From assembly GCA_023436945.1 (NCBI GenBank), contig JAEZHG010000320.1, forward strand, positions 1 through 9,272: a DNA stretch of 9,272 nucleotides, read 5' to 3'. This document shows, piece by piece, positions 1 to 5,610 of this stretch. Position numbers and translations under genes: made by a program. Source of the stretch: Pseudomonadota bacterium (GTDB lineage: Bacteria > Pseudomonadota > Alphaproteobacteria > Caulobacterales > Caulobacteraceae). The notes under the pieces are model-generated. The model made no database searches. It was not told where the DNA came from and saw only the letters and a program-made list of their open reading frames with translations. Positions within the stretch are counted from its first letter, which is position 1; each line of letters opens with the position of its first letter.

Positions 1-817
1 ATGTGACGCGCTGGACGATATCCAGATAGGCCATGCCCGGCTTGATGATCACAGCGTCTGCGCCTTCCGAAATGTCCATGGCGACTTCGCGCAGGGCCTC
101 TTCGGTATTGGCGAAGTCCATCTGGTAGGTTTTCTTGTCGCCGTTCAGCGCCTTCGAAGAGCCAACAGCATCGCGGTACGGGCCATAGAAGCCCGAGGCG
201 AACTTGGCCGCGTAGGAAATAATGATCGTGTCCTGATAGCCGTTGGCTTCAAGAGCATTGCGGATGGCCTGAATACGGCCGTCCATCATGTCTGACGGGG
301 CCACAGCATCTGCACCGGCGTGGGCGTGGATGAAGGCTTGTTCCTCAAGGCGCTCGATGGTGGCGTCGTTGAGGATCTTGTTGCCTTCCATAACGCCGTC
401 GTGGCCGTGGTCGGTATAGCAGTCCAGCGCCACGTCGGTCATGATTCCCACTTCCGGCGCGGCATCCTTCATCGCGCGGATCACTTCGGGAATCAGACCG
501 TCCGGATCGGTCGCGCCCGTGCCGACATTATCCTTTGGCGTGTTCGCGATGTTCGGGAACAGGGCGATCATCGGAATGCCGAGGTCGCGGGCCTGAAGCG
601 CAGCGTTAACCGCTTCTTTGCGCGATAGGCGGAACATACCCGGCATGGAAGGGACGGCGACCTTGTCTTCATCGCCGTCGTGGACAACGACAGGCCAGAT
701 CAGGTCTGACGGAGTGAGCGTGGTTTCAGCAACCAGACGACGCACCCATGGAGCCGCCCGCAGACGACGCGGACGGGCGTAAGGGAAGGCGGCGGGCTGG
801 AAGGGAGGAATGCTCAT
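1..817 (-). CDS. hemB: Porphobilinogen synthase (5-aminolevulinate dehydratase), 3' end outside window
   Basis: HemB condenses two 5-aminolevulinate molecules into porphobilinogen in the cytoplasm, the second committed step of heme synthesis. The first 272 residues, of about 330 usual for the family, are visible; the rest lies beyond the left edge. The two Schiff-base lysines are recognisable: Lys205 in SYAAKFAS, followed by FYGPYRDA, and Lys259 in IIKPGMAYLD. The metal-site segment DVALDCYTDHGHDG (128-141) has aspartates where zinc enzymes carry cysteines, so this is the Asp-rich, magnesium-type site. The ATG at 817-815 is chosen because AAGGA lies eight bases upstream and the N-terminus (MSIPPFQP, then PRRLR) fits the family. 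A 39-codon ORF ends 31 bp upstream on the same strand and may be cotranscribed. hemA is divergent. The family assignment is firm. Confidence 0.97.
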   Translation of the reverse strand, partial: MSIPPFQPAAFPYARPRRLRAAPWVRRLVAETTLTPSDLIWPVVVHDGDEDKVAVPSMPGMFRLSRKEAVNAALQARDLGIPMIALFPNIANTPKDNVGTGATDPDGLIPEVIRAMKDAAPEVGIMTDVALDCYTDHGHDGVMEGNKILNDATIERLEEQAFIHAHAGADAVAPSDMMDGRIQAIRNALEANGYQDTIIISYAAKFASGFYGPYRDAVGSSKALNGDKKTYQMDFANTEEALREVAMDISEGADAVIIKPGMAYLDIVQRVT

Positions 818-848
818 GGCGAATGTCCTTGGAACGCGAATGGCGGTG

Positions 849-968
849 CTAAACCAAACCGTGCGCGAGCGCAAAACGTGCGGCAAAACCGCAGCTTTTA
901 GTTGTTTCTCTATGCCCGTAAGCTTGGCTTTCGCTGAGAACTATTATCAGTTGGTCGAACTTGGTCAT
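849..968 (-). CDS. Predicted 39-residue small protein or leader ORF upstream of hemB
   Basis: This short ORF reads MTKFDQLIIVLSESQ at its N-terminus and ends in FALAHGLV with a TAG stop. I do not recognise the family. The reason to call it is its translation start: AAGGAGG at 980-974 lies five bases before the ATG, the best Shine-Dalgarno match in this window. It ends 31 bp before hemB on the same strand, so the two could share one transcript. It has no obvious signal peptide or long membrane segment; residues 7-11 (LIIVL) are a short hydrophobic run. It has a single cysteine (Cys26) that is not in a Cys-Pro heme-regulatory motif. A longer open frame extends upstream but runs antisense through hemA and is probably a shadow. 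Product and role are unknown; a leader peptide that tunes hemB translation is one inference. Confidence 0.55.
   Translation of the reverse strand: MTKFDQLIIVLSESQAYGHRETTKSCGFAARFALAHGLV
935..949. promoter_or_regulatory. Candidate Fur box between hemB and hemA
   Basis: The 15-mer TGAGAACTATTATCA matches the 7-1-7 Fur motif (TGATAAT-N-ATTATCA) at 12 of 14 informative positions, with a perfect right arm. It lies inside the predicted 39-codon ORF and about 100 bp upstream of the hemA start, between two heme genes. Iron control of heme synthesis through Fur or Irr is well known in Alphaproteobacteria. The match was made by eye and no genome background is available. The same dyad fits an Irr-type iron control element less well, at 9 of 14 positions. 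Confidence 0.35.
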
Positions 969-973
969 TTTGT

Positions 974-980
974 CCTCCTT
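974..980 (-). promoter_or_regulatory. Ribosome binding site of the 39-codon ORF
   Basis: The minus strand reads AAGGAGG here, a full match to the anti-Shine-Dalgarno sequence, five bases before an ATG. It decides the start of the small ORF and is the main argument that the ORF is translated. It touches the proposed hemA -35 element on the opposite strand. Confidence 0.6.
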
Positions 981-1004
981 CGACCGTGGACAACGGGCTA
1001 TCAA
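980..1004 (+). promoter_or_regulatory. hemA: Candidate hemA promoter
   Basis: TCGACCG (980-986) matches five of seven positions of the Caulobacter housekeeping -35 pattern TTGACGS. After a 10-base spacer, GCTATCAA (997-1004) matches six of eight positions of the -10 pattern GCTANAWC. Transcription would start near 1010, giving a leader of about 40 bases before the TTG start of hemA. This is a by-eye prediction. Confidence 0.35.
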
Positions 1005-1049
1005 GCGCTCAAATAGGCTAAAGACCTTATAAAGAAAAGAAACGCAGTT

Positions 1050-2276
1050 TTGTTCGACTATAAATCCGCCTTTCAAAACTCTGTAGAGCAGGTCCGCTCC
1101 GAAGGCCGCTACCGTGTCTTCGCTGACCTGAAGCGCGTGCGTGGCCAGTTCCCGAAGGCTGTGCGCCGTCGTGAGGATGGCTCCGAGCAAGACGTCGTTA
1201 TCTGGTGCTCCAACGACTATCTGGGCATGGGCCAACATCCGGCTGTGCTGGAAGCTATGCACGAGGCTTTGGATACTGTCGGTGCGGGCGCGGGCGGTAC
1301 GCGCAACATCTCCGGCACCACGCGTTCGGCGGTCGACCTGGAGGCCGAGCTGGCTTCCTGGCACCAGAAGGAAGCCGCGCTTCTTTTCACCTCAGGCTAT
1401 GTGGGTAACGAGGCGACGCTCTCGACCCTTCAGAAAATCCTGCCGGGTCTGATCATTTTCTCCGACGCCCTGAACCACGCCTCGATGATCGAGGGGATTC
1501 GTCACGGCGGCGGCCCGCGTCACATCTTCCGCCACAATGATCTCGAGCATCTGGAAGAGTTGCTTTTGGCAGCGCCTGCAGATGCGCCGAAGCTGATTGC
1601 GTTTGAGTCGGTCTATTCGATGGACGGCGACATTGCCGACCTGAAGGCCACCATCGCTCTGGCGCGCAAATACAACGCCATGACCTATCTGGATGAAGTC
1701 CATGCGGTCGGCCTCTATGGCGCGACGGGTGCTGGCGTTGCCGAGCGTGATGGCGTTCTGGCCGATATCGACATCATCGAATGCACCATGGGCAAGGCCA
1801 TCGGCGTGATGGGCGGCTATATCGCTGCCGATGCTGTGATCATTGATGCCGTGCGTTCGTGGGCTTCGGGCTTTATCTTCACCACCTCGCTGCCGCCTGC
1901 GTTGACGGCGGGTGCGCTGGCTTCTGTGCGTCACCTGAAGGCTCATCCTGAACTGCGCGAGCAGCATCAGGAACGTGCGCAAGCTCTGAAAGATCGTTTT
2001 GCGGCCAAGGGGCTTCCGGTGATGGAATCGGAAAGCCACATCGTTCCGGTGCTGGTTGGCAATCCGGTGCACTGCAAGAAGATTTCGGACATGCTGCTGG
2101 ATGAATACGGCATCTACGTCCAACCGATTAACTACCCGACTGTGCCCAAGGGGACCGAGCGTCTGCGCTTTACCCCGTCGCCAAACCATGACGACGACAT
2201 GATGGACAAGCTGGTGGACGCGATGGACAAGCTGTTCTCGCACTGCAACGTCGCGCGTCGTCCAGCTGCGGCATGA
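1050..2276 (+). CDS. hemA: 5-aminolevulinate synthase (Shemin pathway)
   Basis: HemA is a PLP-dependent alpha-oxoamine synthase that joins glycine and succinyl-CoA to form 5-aminolevulinate, the first and usually rate-limiting step of heme synthesis in Alphaproteobacteria. The 408-residue length is normal for the family. Visible residues include Asn55 in SNDYLGM, Asp215 and His218 in LDEVHAVGLYG, the PLP lysine Lys249 in TMGKAIGVMGGY, and the C-terminal ERLRFTPSP (370-378). The start is a TTG: an in-frame stop lies at 1014-1016, and the next in-frame ATG, codon 60, would delete conserved sequence. The N-terminus MFDYKSAF is typical. Only a purine run at 1031-1040 serves as a ribosome site, so translation may be weak. 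The stop overlaps the next ORF by four bases (ATGA). The assignment is firm. Confidence 0.97.
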   Translation: MFDYKSAFQNSVEQVRSEGRYRVFADLKRVRGQFPKAVRRREDGSEQDVVIWCSNDYLGMGQHPAVLEAMHEALDTVGAGAGGTRNISGTTRSAVDLEAELASWHQKEAALLFTSGYVGNEATLSTLQKILPGLIIFSDALNHASMIEGIRHGGGPRHIFRHNDLEHLEELLLAAPADAPKLIAFESVYSMDGDIADLKATIALARKYNAMTYLDEVHAVGLYGATGAGVAERDGVLADIDIIECTMGKAIGVMGGYIAADAVIIDAVRSWASGFIFTTSLPPALTAGALASVRHLKAHPELREQHQERAQALKDRFAAKGLPVMESESHIVPVLVGNPVHCKKISDMLLDEYGIYVQPINYPTVPKGTERLRFTPSPNHDDDMMDKLVDAMDKLFSHCNVARRPAAA

Positions 2277-2461
2277 CCACGAACAATGATGGGCTCGGCG
2301 ATGTTATCGTCGAGTTCACTCGCAACGGCACCTATCTCAAATGCTCTGCGATCCACGTGGCCTCAGGCCGCGAGGTCAGTGCCATGGGTCCTGCCAGCGA
2401 CCCGCGAGGTGTAGAGCGTGTTGCGATCGCCAAGCTGAAACGGGCGCTTTCGCTGGTCTGA
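2273..2461 (+). CDS. Small conserved protein, DUF6898-like, coupled to hemA
   Basis: This encodes 62 residues. The pattern GDVIVEFTRNGTYLKCSAI, then HVASGREVSAMGPASDP, then VERVAIAKLKRAL resembles the small alphaproteobacterial family I know as DUF6898, whose members share an EF-x-R-x-G-x-Y-x-K-x-x-A-I-x-x-x-(S/T)-G-x-E-V-S-x-x-GPA pattern. That recognition is from memory. No function is known to me. It has no signal peptide, no membrane span and one cysteine. Its ATG overlaps the hemA stop in an ATGA junction, so translation is probably coupled to hemA. The codon use matches its neighbours and the length is whole for such a protein. A link to heme or glycine metabolism is only suggested by position. 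Confidence 0.8.
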   Translation: MTTNNDGLGDVIVEFTRNGTYLKCSAIHVASGREVSAMGPASDPRGVERVAIAKLKRALSLV

Positions 2462-2483
2462 AAGCCCTGTAGGCCGCAATACG

Positions 2484-2506
2484 GTGTAATTTCGACTGCG
2501 TTACAC
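2484..2506. repeat. Perfect 6-11-6 inverted repeat upstream of glyA
   Basis: GTGTAA (2484-2489) and TTACAC (2501-2506) are exact reverse complements separated by 11 bases. The centre of the repeat holds the proposed glyA -35 element and the right arm runs into the first NrdR-box-like site. The 17-base centre-to-centre spacing would suit a dimeric repressor, but I cannot name the regulator. Confidence 0.4.
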
Positions 2507-2516
2507 ACGATATAGT
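2492..2516 (+). promoter_or_regulatory. Candidate promoter of the glyA-thiL operon
   Basis: TCGACTG (2492-2498) and GATATAGT (2509-2516) are separated by 10 bases, the same geometry as the candidate hemA promoter. The -10 block contains TATAGT, five of six to the general bacterial hexamer, but only five of eight to the Caulobacter form. Transcription would begin near 2522, leaving a leader of about 90 bases before glyA. The 152-bp gap 2462-2613 holds this promoter, the inverted repeat and the two NrdR-like boxes. I see no terminator or riboswitch in it. Confidence 0.35.
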
Positions 2517-2520
2517 GGGG
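2505..2520. promoter_or_regulatory. NrdR-box-like site 1
   Basis: ACACGATATAGTGGGG matches 12 of 16 positions of the NrdR consensus acaCwAtATaTwGwGt as I remember it. It covers the proposed -10 element of the operon that contains nrdR. The left half is good (7 of 8) and the right half poor (5 of 8). Its value comes mainly from the second site exactly 32 bp downstream. Confidence 0.35.
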
Positions 2521-2536
2521 TTAAGCGGCAAGTCGC

Positions 2537-2552
2537 CCCTAAGATATTGTGG
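2537..2552. promoter_or_regulatory. NrdR-box-like site 2
   Basis: The 16-mer ending ATATTGTGG matches 11 of 16 positions of the NrdR consensus. Here the right half is the good one (7 of 8). It starts 32 bp after site 1, leaving a 16-bp gap, which is the spacing expected for tandem NrdR boxes on one face of the helix. It would sit just downstream of the predicted transcription start. Confidence 0.35.
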
Positions 2553-2613
2553 TTAGGAGCGACGCGGCCTAGATAGGAGCACCGTTTTCCCCACAGCCTT
2601 CGGGATTCTCACA

Positions 2614-3897
2614 GTGACCGGCTTCACCCACGACTCCTATTTCACCCAATCTCTGGCTGACGCCGATCCCGAGATTTTCGGCGGCATTCAGAGCGAGCTG
2701 GGTCGCCAGCAGGAGCAGATCGAACTGATCGCTTCCGAAAACATCGTCTCGAAGGCGGTGCTGGAAGCTCAGGGCTCGGTCCTGACCAACAAATACGCCG
2801 AAGGCTATCCGGGCCGTCGCTACTATGGTGGCTGCGAGTTCGTTGACATCACCGAAGATCTGGCCCGCGAGCGTGCCAAAAAGCTGTTCGGCTGCGAGTT
2901 CGTGAACGTCCAGCCGCACTCGGGCGCACAGGCTAACCAAGCCGTCTTCTTCGCCCTGCTGCAACCGGGCGACACCTTCCTGGGCATGGATCTGGCCTGC
3001 GGGGGCCACCTGACCCACGGTTCGCCGGCCAACCAGTCGGGCAAGTGGTTCCGTCCGGTGACCTATAAGGTCCGCGAAGACGACCACACCATCGACTATG
3101 ACAACGTCGCCGAAATGGCAGAGCGCGAGAAGCCGAAGCTGATCCTCGCTGGTGCCTCGGCATATGCTCGCCAAATCGACTTCAAGCGTTTCCGCGAAAT
3201 CGCTGACTCCGTCGGCGCATATCTGATGGTCGACATGGCGCACTATGCCGGTCTGGTCGCTGGTGGCGTCTATCCTGACCCGCTGCCGCACGCCCACGTG
3301 GTCACCACCACCACCCACAAGACCCTGCGCGGTCCGCGTGGCGGCATGATCCTGCCCAACGACGTCGAGCTGGGCAAGAAGATCAACTCGGCCGTCTTCC
3401 CGGGCCTGCAAGGCGGCCCGCTGGAGCACGTCATTGCCGGTAAGGCTGTGGCCTTCGGTGAAGCCCTGAAGCCTGAATTCAAAGCCTATGCCCAGCAGAT
3501 CGTGAAGAACGCCAAGGCTCTGTCGGAAGTCCTGATCGAGCGCGGTCTGGCTATCGTCACCGGCGGCACCGACAGCCACCTGATGCTGGTCGATCTGCGT
3601 CCGAAGGGCGTGACCGGCAAGGCCACCGAGCATGAGCTCGAAAAGGCTCTGATGACCTGCAACAAGAACGGCGTACCGTTCGACACTGCTCCGTTCACCA
3701 TCACCTCGGGCATCCGTCTGGGCACGCCAGCTGGCACCACCCGTGGTTTCGGCGAGGAAGAGTTCCGTCAGATCGGTCACTGGATCGCTGACGTTGTGTC
3801 CTCGATGAACGGTGGCGATGAAGCCGATCCGGCTGTGATCGCTTCGGTTGCCGCACAGGTTCGTGAGCTCACCAATCGCTTCCCGATCTATCGCTAA
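2614..3897 (+). CDS. glyA: Serine hydroxymethyltransferase
   Basis: GlyA is a cytoplasmic PLP enzyme that interconverts serine and glycine while moving a one-carbon unit to tetrahydrofolate, supplying 5,10-methylene-THF for thymidylate, purines and methionine. The 427-residue length is typical. Motifs: [13 protein letters not shown] (61-73), Asp207 and His210 in [13 protein letters not shown], the PLP lysine Lys236 in [14 protein letters not shown], and Arg368 in SGIRLGTPA for substrate carboxylate binding. The start is GTG at 2614 with GGGA about eight bases upstream. The N-terminus before LADADPE varies in the family, so the start is probable rather than certain. It leads the operon and its product glycine is also the substrate of HemA encoded just upstream. 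nrdR follows after 13 bases. The assignment is firm. Confidence 0.97.
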   Translation: MTGFTHDSYFTQSLADADPEIFGGIQSELGRQQEQIELIASENIVSKAVLEAQGSVLTNKYAEGYPGRRYYGGCEFVDITEDLARERAKKLFGCEFVNVQPHSGAQANQAVFFALLQPGDTFLGMDLACGGHLTHGSPANQSGKWFRPVTYKVREDDHTIDYDNVAEMAEREKPKLILAGASAYARQIDFKRFREIADSVGAYLMVDMAHYAGLVAGGVYPDPLPHAHVVTTTTHKTLRGPRGGMILPNDVELGKKINSAVFPGLQGGPLEHVIAGKAVAFGEALKPEFKAYAQQIVKNAKALSEVLIERGLAIVTGGTDSHLMLVDLRPKGVTGKATEHELEKALMTCNKNGVPFDTAPFTITSGIRLGTPAGTTRGFGEEEFRQIGHWIADVVSSMNGGDEADPAVIASVAAQVRELTNRFPIYR

Positions 3898-3910
3898 GGG
3901 ATTGATTTGA

Positions 3911-4390
3911 ATGAAATGCCCCTTCTGTGGAAATGGCGACACCCAGGTGAAAGACAGCCGGCCGTCGGATGACGGCTCGGCTATTCGCCGCCGTCGTTCC
4001 TGCCCGCAATGCGGGGGGCGCTTCACCACTTTCGAGCGTGTTCAACTGCGTGAGTTGGTCATTCTGAAACGGAATGGCCGACGCACGCCGTTTGACCGTG
4101 ACAAGCTAGAACGCTCGCTGGGTATCGCCCTTCGCAAGCGTCCGGTTCAGCCGGATCAGGTTGAACAACTGGTCAGCCGTATCGTGCGCCAGTTGGAAAG
4201 CCTCGGCGAAACCGAAATCCAGTCGCATGTGGTCGGTGACTTCATCATGAAGGCGCTGAAGAGCGTCGATGAGGTCGCCTATGTGCGCTATGCCTCGGTT
4301 TATAAAGACTTCCGCCACACCAGCGACTTTGCCAAATTCCTCGGCGACGAGGGCTTTGAAGAGAACAAGCCGCTTCACGGCGACGACTGA
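3911..4390 (+). CDS. nrdR: Transcriptional repressor NrdR
   Basis: NrdR represses ribonucleotide reductase genes when its ATP-cone senses a high dATP level; it binds paired NrdR boxes. This 159-residue copy is complete. A zinc ribbon is formed by Cys3 and Cys6 (CPFC) with Cys31 and Cys34 (CPQC), linked by a basic run IRRRRS that contacts DNA. An ATP-cone follows at about 49-139, beginning [17 protein letters not shown] and ending near [11 protein letters not shown]. The ATG is preceded by GGGA in TAAGGGATTG at the end of glyA. Its stop overlaps the ribD start by one base (TGATG). Two NrdR-like boxes lie at the head of this operon, so autoregulation is possible. No ribonucleotide reductase gene is in the window. 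The assignment is firm. Confidence 0.97.
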   Translation: MKCPFCGNGDTQVKDSRPSDDGSAIRRRRSCPQCGGRFTTFERVQLRELVILKRNGRRTPFDRDKLERSLGIALRKRPVQPDQVEQLVSRIVRQLESLGETEIQSHVVGDFIMKALKSVDEVAYVRYASVYKDFRHTSDFAKFLGDEGFEENKPLHGDD

Positions 4391-5016
4391 TGCGCCCGCG
4401 CGTCACCCTGAAATTAGCGACGTCTCTGGACGGCAAGATCGCTATGGCCTCTGGCGAGAGCCAGTGGATCACGGGTGAGGCCTCGCGTCTTCAGGGGCAC
4501 CGCTTACGCGCCACGCACGATGCCATTCTGGTCGGTGTCGAGACGGTTCTGGCCGATGATCCGCAATTGACGGCCCGCATTCTTGATGAAATCCCCGACC
4601 AGCCACTGCGTGTGGTTCTGGACAGCCGCTTGCGCACGCCGATTACCGCTAAACTTGCGAGCAAGGCGGTGATTTTCACAACCTCAGACGCCCGTTTCGA
4701 GGGTGGCTCCGAGGTCATCCGATGCACGCCTGACGCCAATGGCCGACCCGATATTGCATCGGTACTGGAAGTCTTGGGAAACCGCGGTATCGGCTCAATC
4801 CTGATCGAAGGCGGGGGCAGGGTGGCTGCCAGCTTCATTCAGGGCGGATTTGTCGATAAAATCGAATGGTTTCGTGCCCCAATGATCTTGGGGGATGAAG
4901 GCCGTTCAGGTATTGGTGCGCTCGAATTTCCTAAACTTTCTGATGCTCCGCGTTTCCTGCGTCTTGCGGTTCAGCCTTTGGGTGACGACTTGTGGGAACG
5001 CTACGAGAAGGTCTGA
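4390..5016 (+). CDS. ribD: RibD-type reductase, deaminase domain absent
   Basis: This protein has the C-terminal reductase domain of RibD, which reduces the ribosylamino-pyrimidine to the ribitylamino form with NADPH in riboflavin synthesis. Motifs: KLATSLDGKIA (8-18), HDAILVGVETVLADDP (43-58), RVVLDSRLRTP (74-84) and ILIEGGGRVAASF (137-149). Bacterial RibD is usually about 350-370 residues with an N-terminal zinc deaminase (HAE and PCxxxGxTPPC motifs). This ORF has 208 residues and begins exactly at the reductase domain. No deaminase motif exists upstream, where a complete nrdR ends one base into the start codon, so it is a clean stand-alone reductase and not a frameshift. Its place between nrdR and ribE supports a riboflavin role. 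The deaminase must be encoded elsewhere. Domain call firm; the symbol covers the reductase half only. Confidence 0.9.
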   Translation: MRPRVTLKLATSLDGKIAMASGESQWITGEASRLQGHRLRATHDAILVGVETVLADDPQLTARILDEIPDQPLRVVLDSRLRTPITAKLASKAVIFTTSDARFEGGSEVIRCTPDANGRPDIASVLEVLGNRGIGSILIEGGGRVAASFIQGGFVDKIEWFRAPMILGDEGRSGIGALEFPKLSDAPRFLRLAVQPLGDDLWERYEKV

Positions 5017-5019
5017 CTT

Positions 5020-5610
5020 ATGTTTACCGGTATTGTTACCGACATTGGGCGCGTTCGCAGTGTGCAACGCACCAACCGCGATTGGCGCTATGAGATCGAA
5101 ACGAGCTGGAATACTTCCACTCTTGATCTGGGTGCGTCGGTTTCGCACGCCGGATGCTGCCTGACGATTACCGACAAGGGCGAAGGCTGGTTCGCTGTTG
5201 AGGTTTCCGCAGAAACGCTGTCCAAAACCAAGCTTGCTGACTGGACCGAGGGCTCGCGCATCAACCTCGAACGCGCGGCAAAGCTTGGTGACGAAATGGG
5301 CGGTCACATCGTGTCGGGCCACGTGGATGGTCTGGGCACGGTTGAGGACATCAAGCCGGAAAACGGCTCGCACCGTATTCGTTTCTCGGTGACTGAACCG
5401 ATCCATCGTTTTATCGCGCCGAAAGGCTCGATCACCGTTGATGGCGTGTCGCTGACCGTGAACGAGGTCGAAGGGACCACCTTCGGCGTCAACATCATCC
5501 CCCACACCTGGGACAATACGACTTTGGGTTCGCTAAAGGTCGGGGATAAGGTGAACCTCGAGATTGATATGCTGGCGCGTTACCTCGCCCGTTGGCAGGA
5601 GACCGCGTAA
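5020..5610 (+). CDS. ribE: Riboflavin synthase alpha subunit
   Basis: RibE catalyses the last step, dismutation of two 6,7-dimethyl-8-ribityllumazine molecules to riboflavin plus the pyrimidine that RibH reuses. The 196 residues hold the two tandem lumazine-binding barrels, about 1-88 and 97-185. Motifs: MFTGIV at the N-terminus, VSHAGCCLTIT (41-51), GGHIVSGHVDG (94-104), KGSITVDGVSLTVN (135-148) and IPHTWDNTTLG (160-170). The ATG follows the ribD stop by three bases and the TAA stop overlaps the ribBX ATG (TAATG). The trimeric enzyme is cytoplasmic and can sit inside or beside RibH particles. Some annotations use ribC for this gene. The assignment is firm. Confidence 0.96.
   Translation: MFTGIVTDIGRVRSVQRTNRDWRYEIETSWNTSTLDLGASVSHAGCCLTITDKGEGWFAVEVSAETLSKTKLADWTEGSRINLERAAKLGDEMGGHIVSGHVDGLGTVEDIKPENGSHRIRFSVTEPIHRFIAPKGSITVDGVSLTVNEVEGTTFGVNIIPHTWDNTTLGSLKVGDKVNLEIDMLARYLARWQETA
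5597..5602 (+). promoter_or_regulatory. Ribosome binding site deciding the ribBX start
   Basis: AGGAGA, inside the last codons of ribE, stands seven bases before the ATG at 5610. It supports that ATG over the TTG at 5592 and over the ATG at 5628, which lacks such a site. Confidence 0.7.

Noticed and set aside
997..1016. Imperfect dyad CTAT...ATAG and TTGA repeats near the hemA promoter as an FnrL site
   Set aside because: The arms do not form TTGAT-N4-ATCAA. The TTGA copies on the minus strand are direct, not inverted, repeats.
818..1049. Plus-strand 68-codon open frame starting at 810
   Set aside because: It begins inside hemB on the opposite strand, has no ribosome site and no family-like sequence; it is the antisense shadow of the divergent gap.
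849..1364. 171-codon minus-strand open frame covering the small ORF and the 5' part of hemA
   Set aside because: The part inside hemA is antisense to a conserved gene and has no family-like sequence. Only the last 39 codons, which have their own strong ribosome site, are kept.
2462..2613. Flavin (FMN), glycine or TPP riboswitch before the operon
   Set aside because: The 152-bp gap has none of the conserved blocks I would expect for these aptamers, and the gaps before ribD, ribE and thiL are too short or overlap coding sequence.
2569..4029. 486-codon minus-strand open frame opposite glyA
   Set aside because: Long antisense frames are common opposite high-GC genes with strong codon bias. glyA is complete with all active-site motifs, and this frame shows no recognisable domain.
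4390..4400. Frameshift explanation for the short RibD
   Set aside because: The sequence upstream is a complete NrdR in another frame with no deaminase remnants, so no hidden N-terminal half exists here.
5592..5609. Upstream TTG start for ribBX adding six residues
   Set aside because: The ATG at 5610 has a good ribosome site and forms a TAATG junction; the TTG has no ribosome site.
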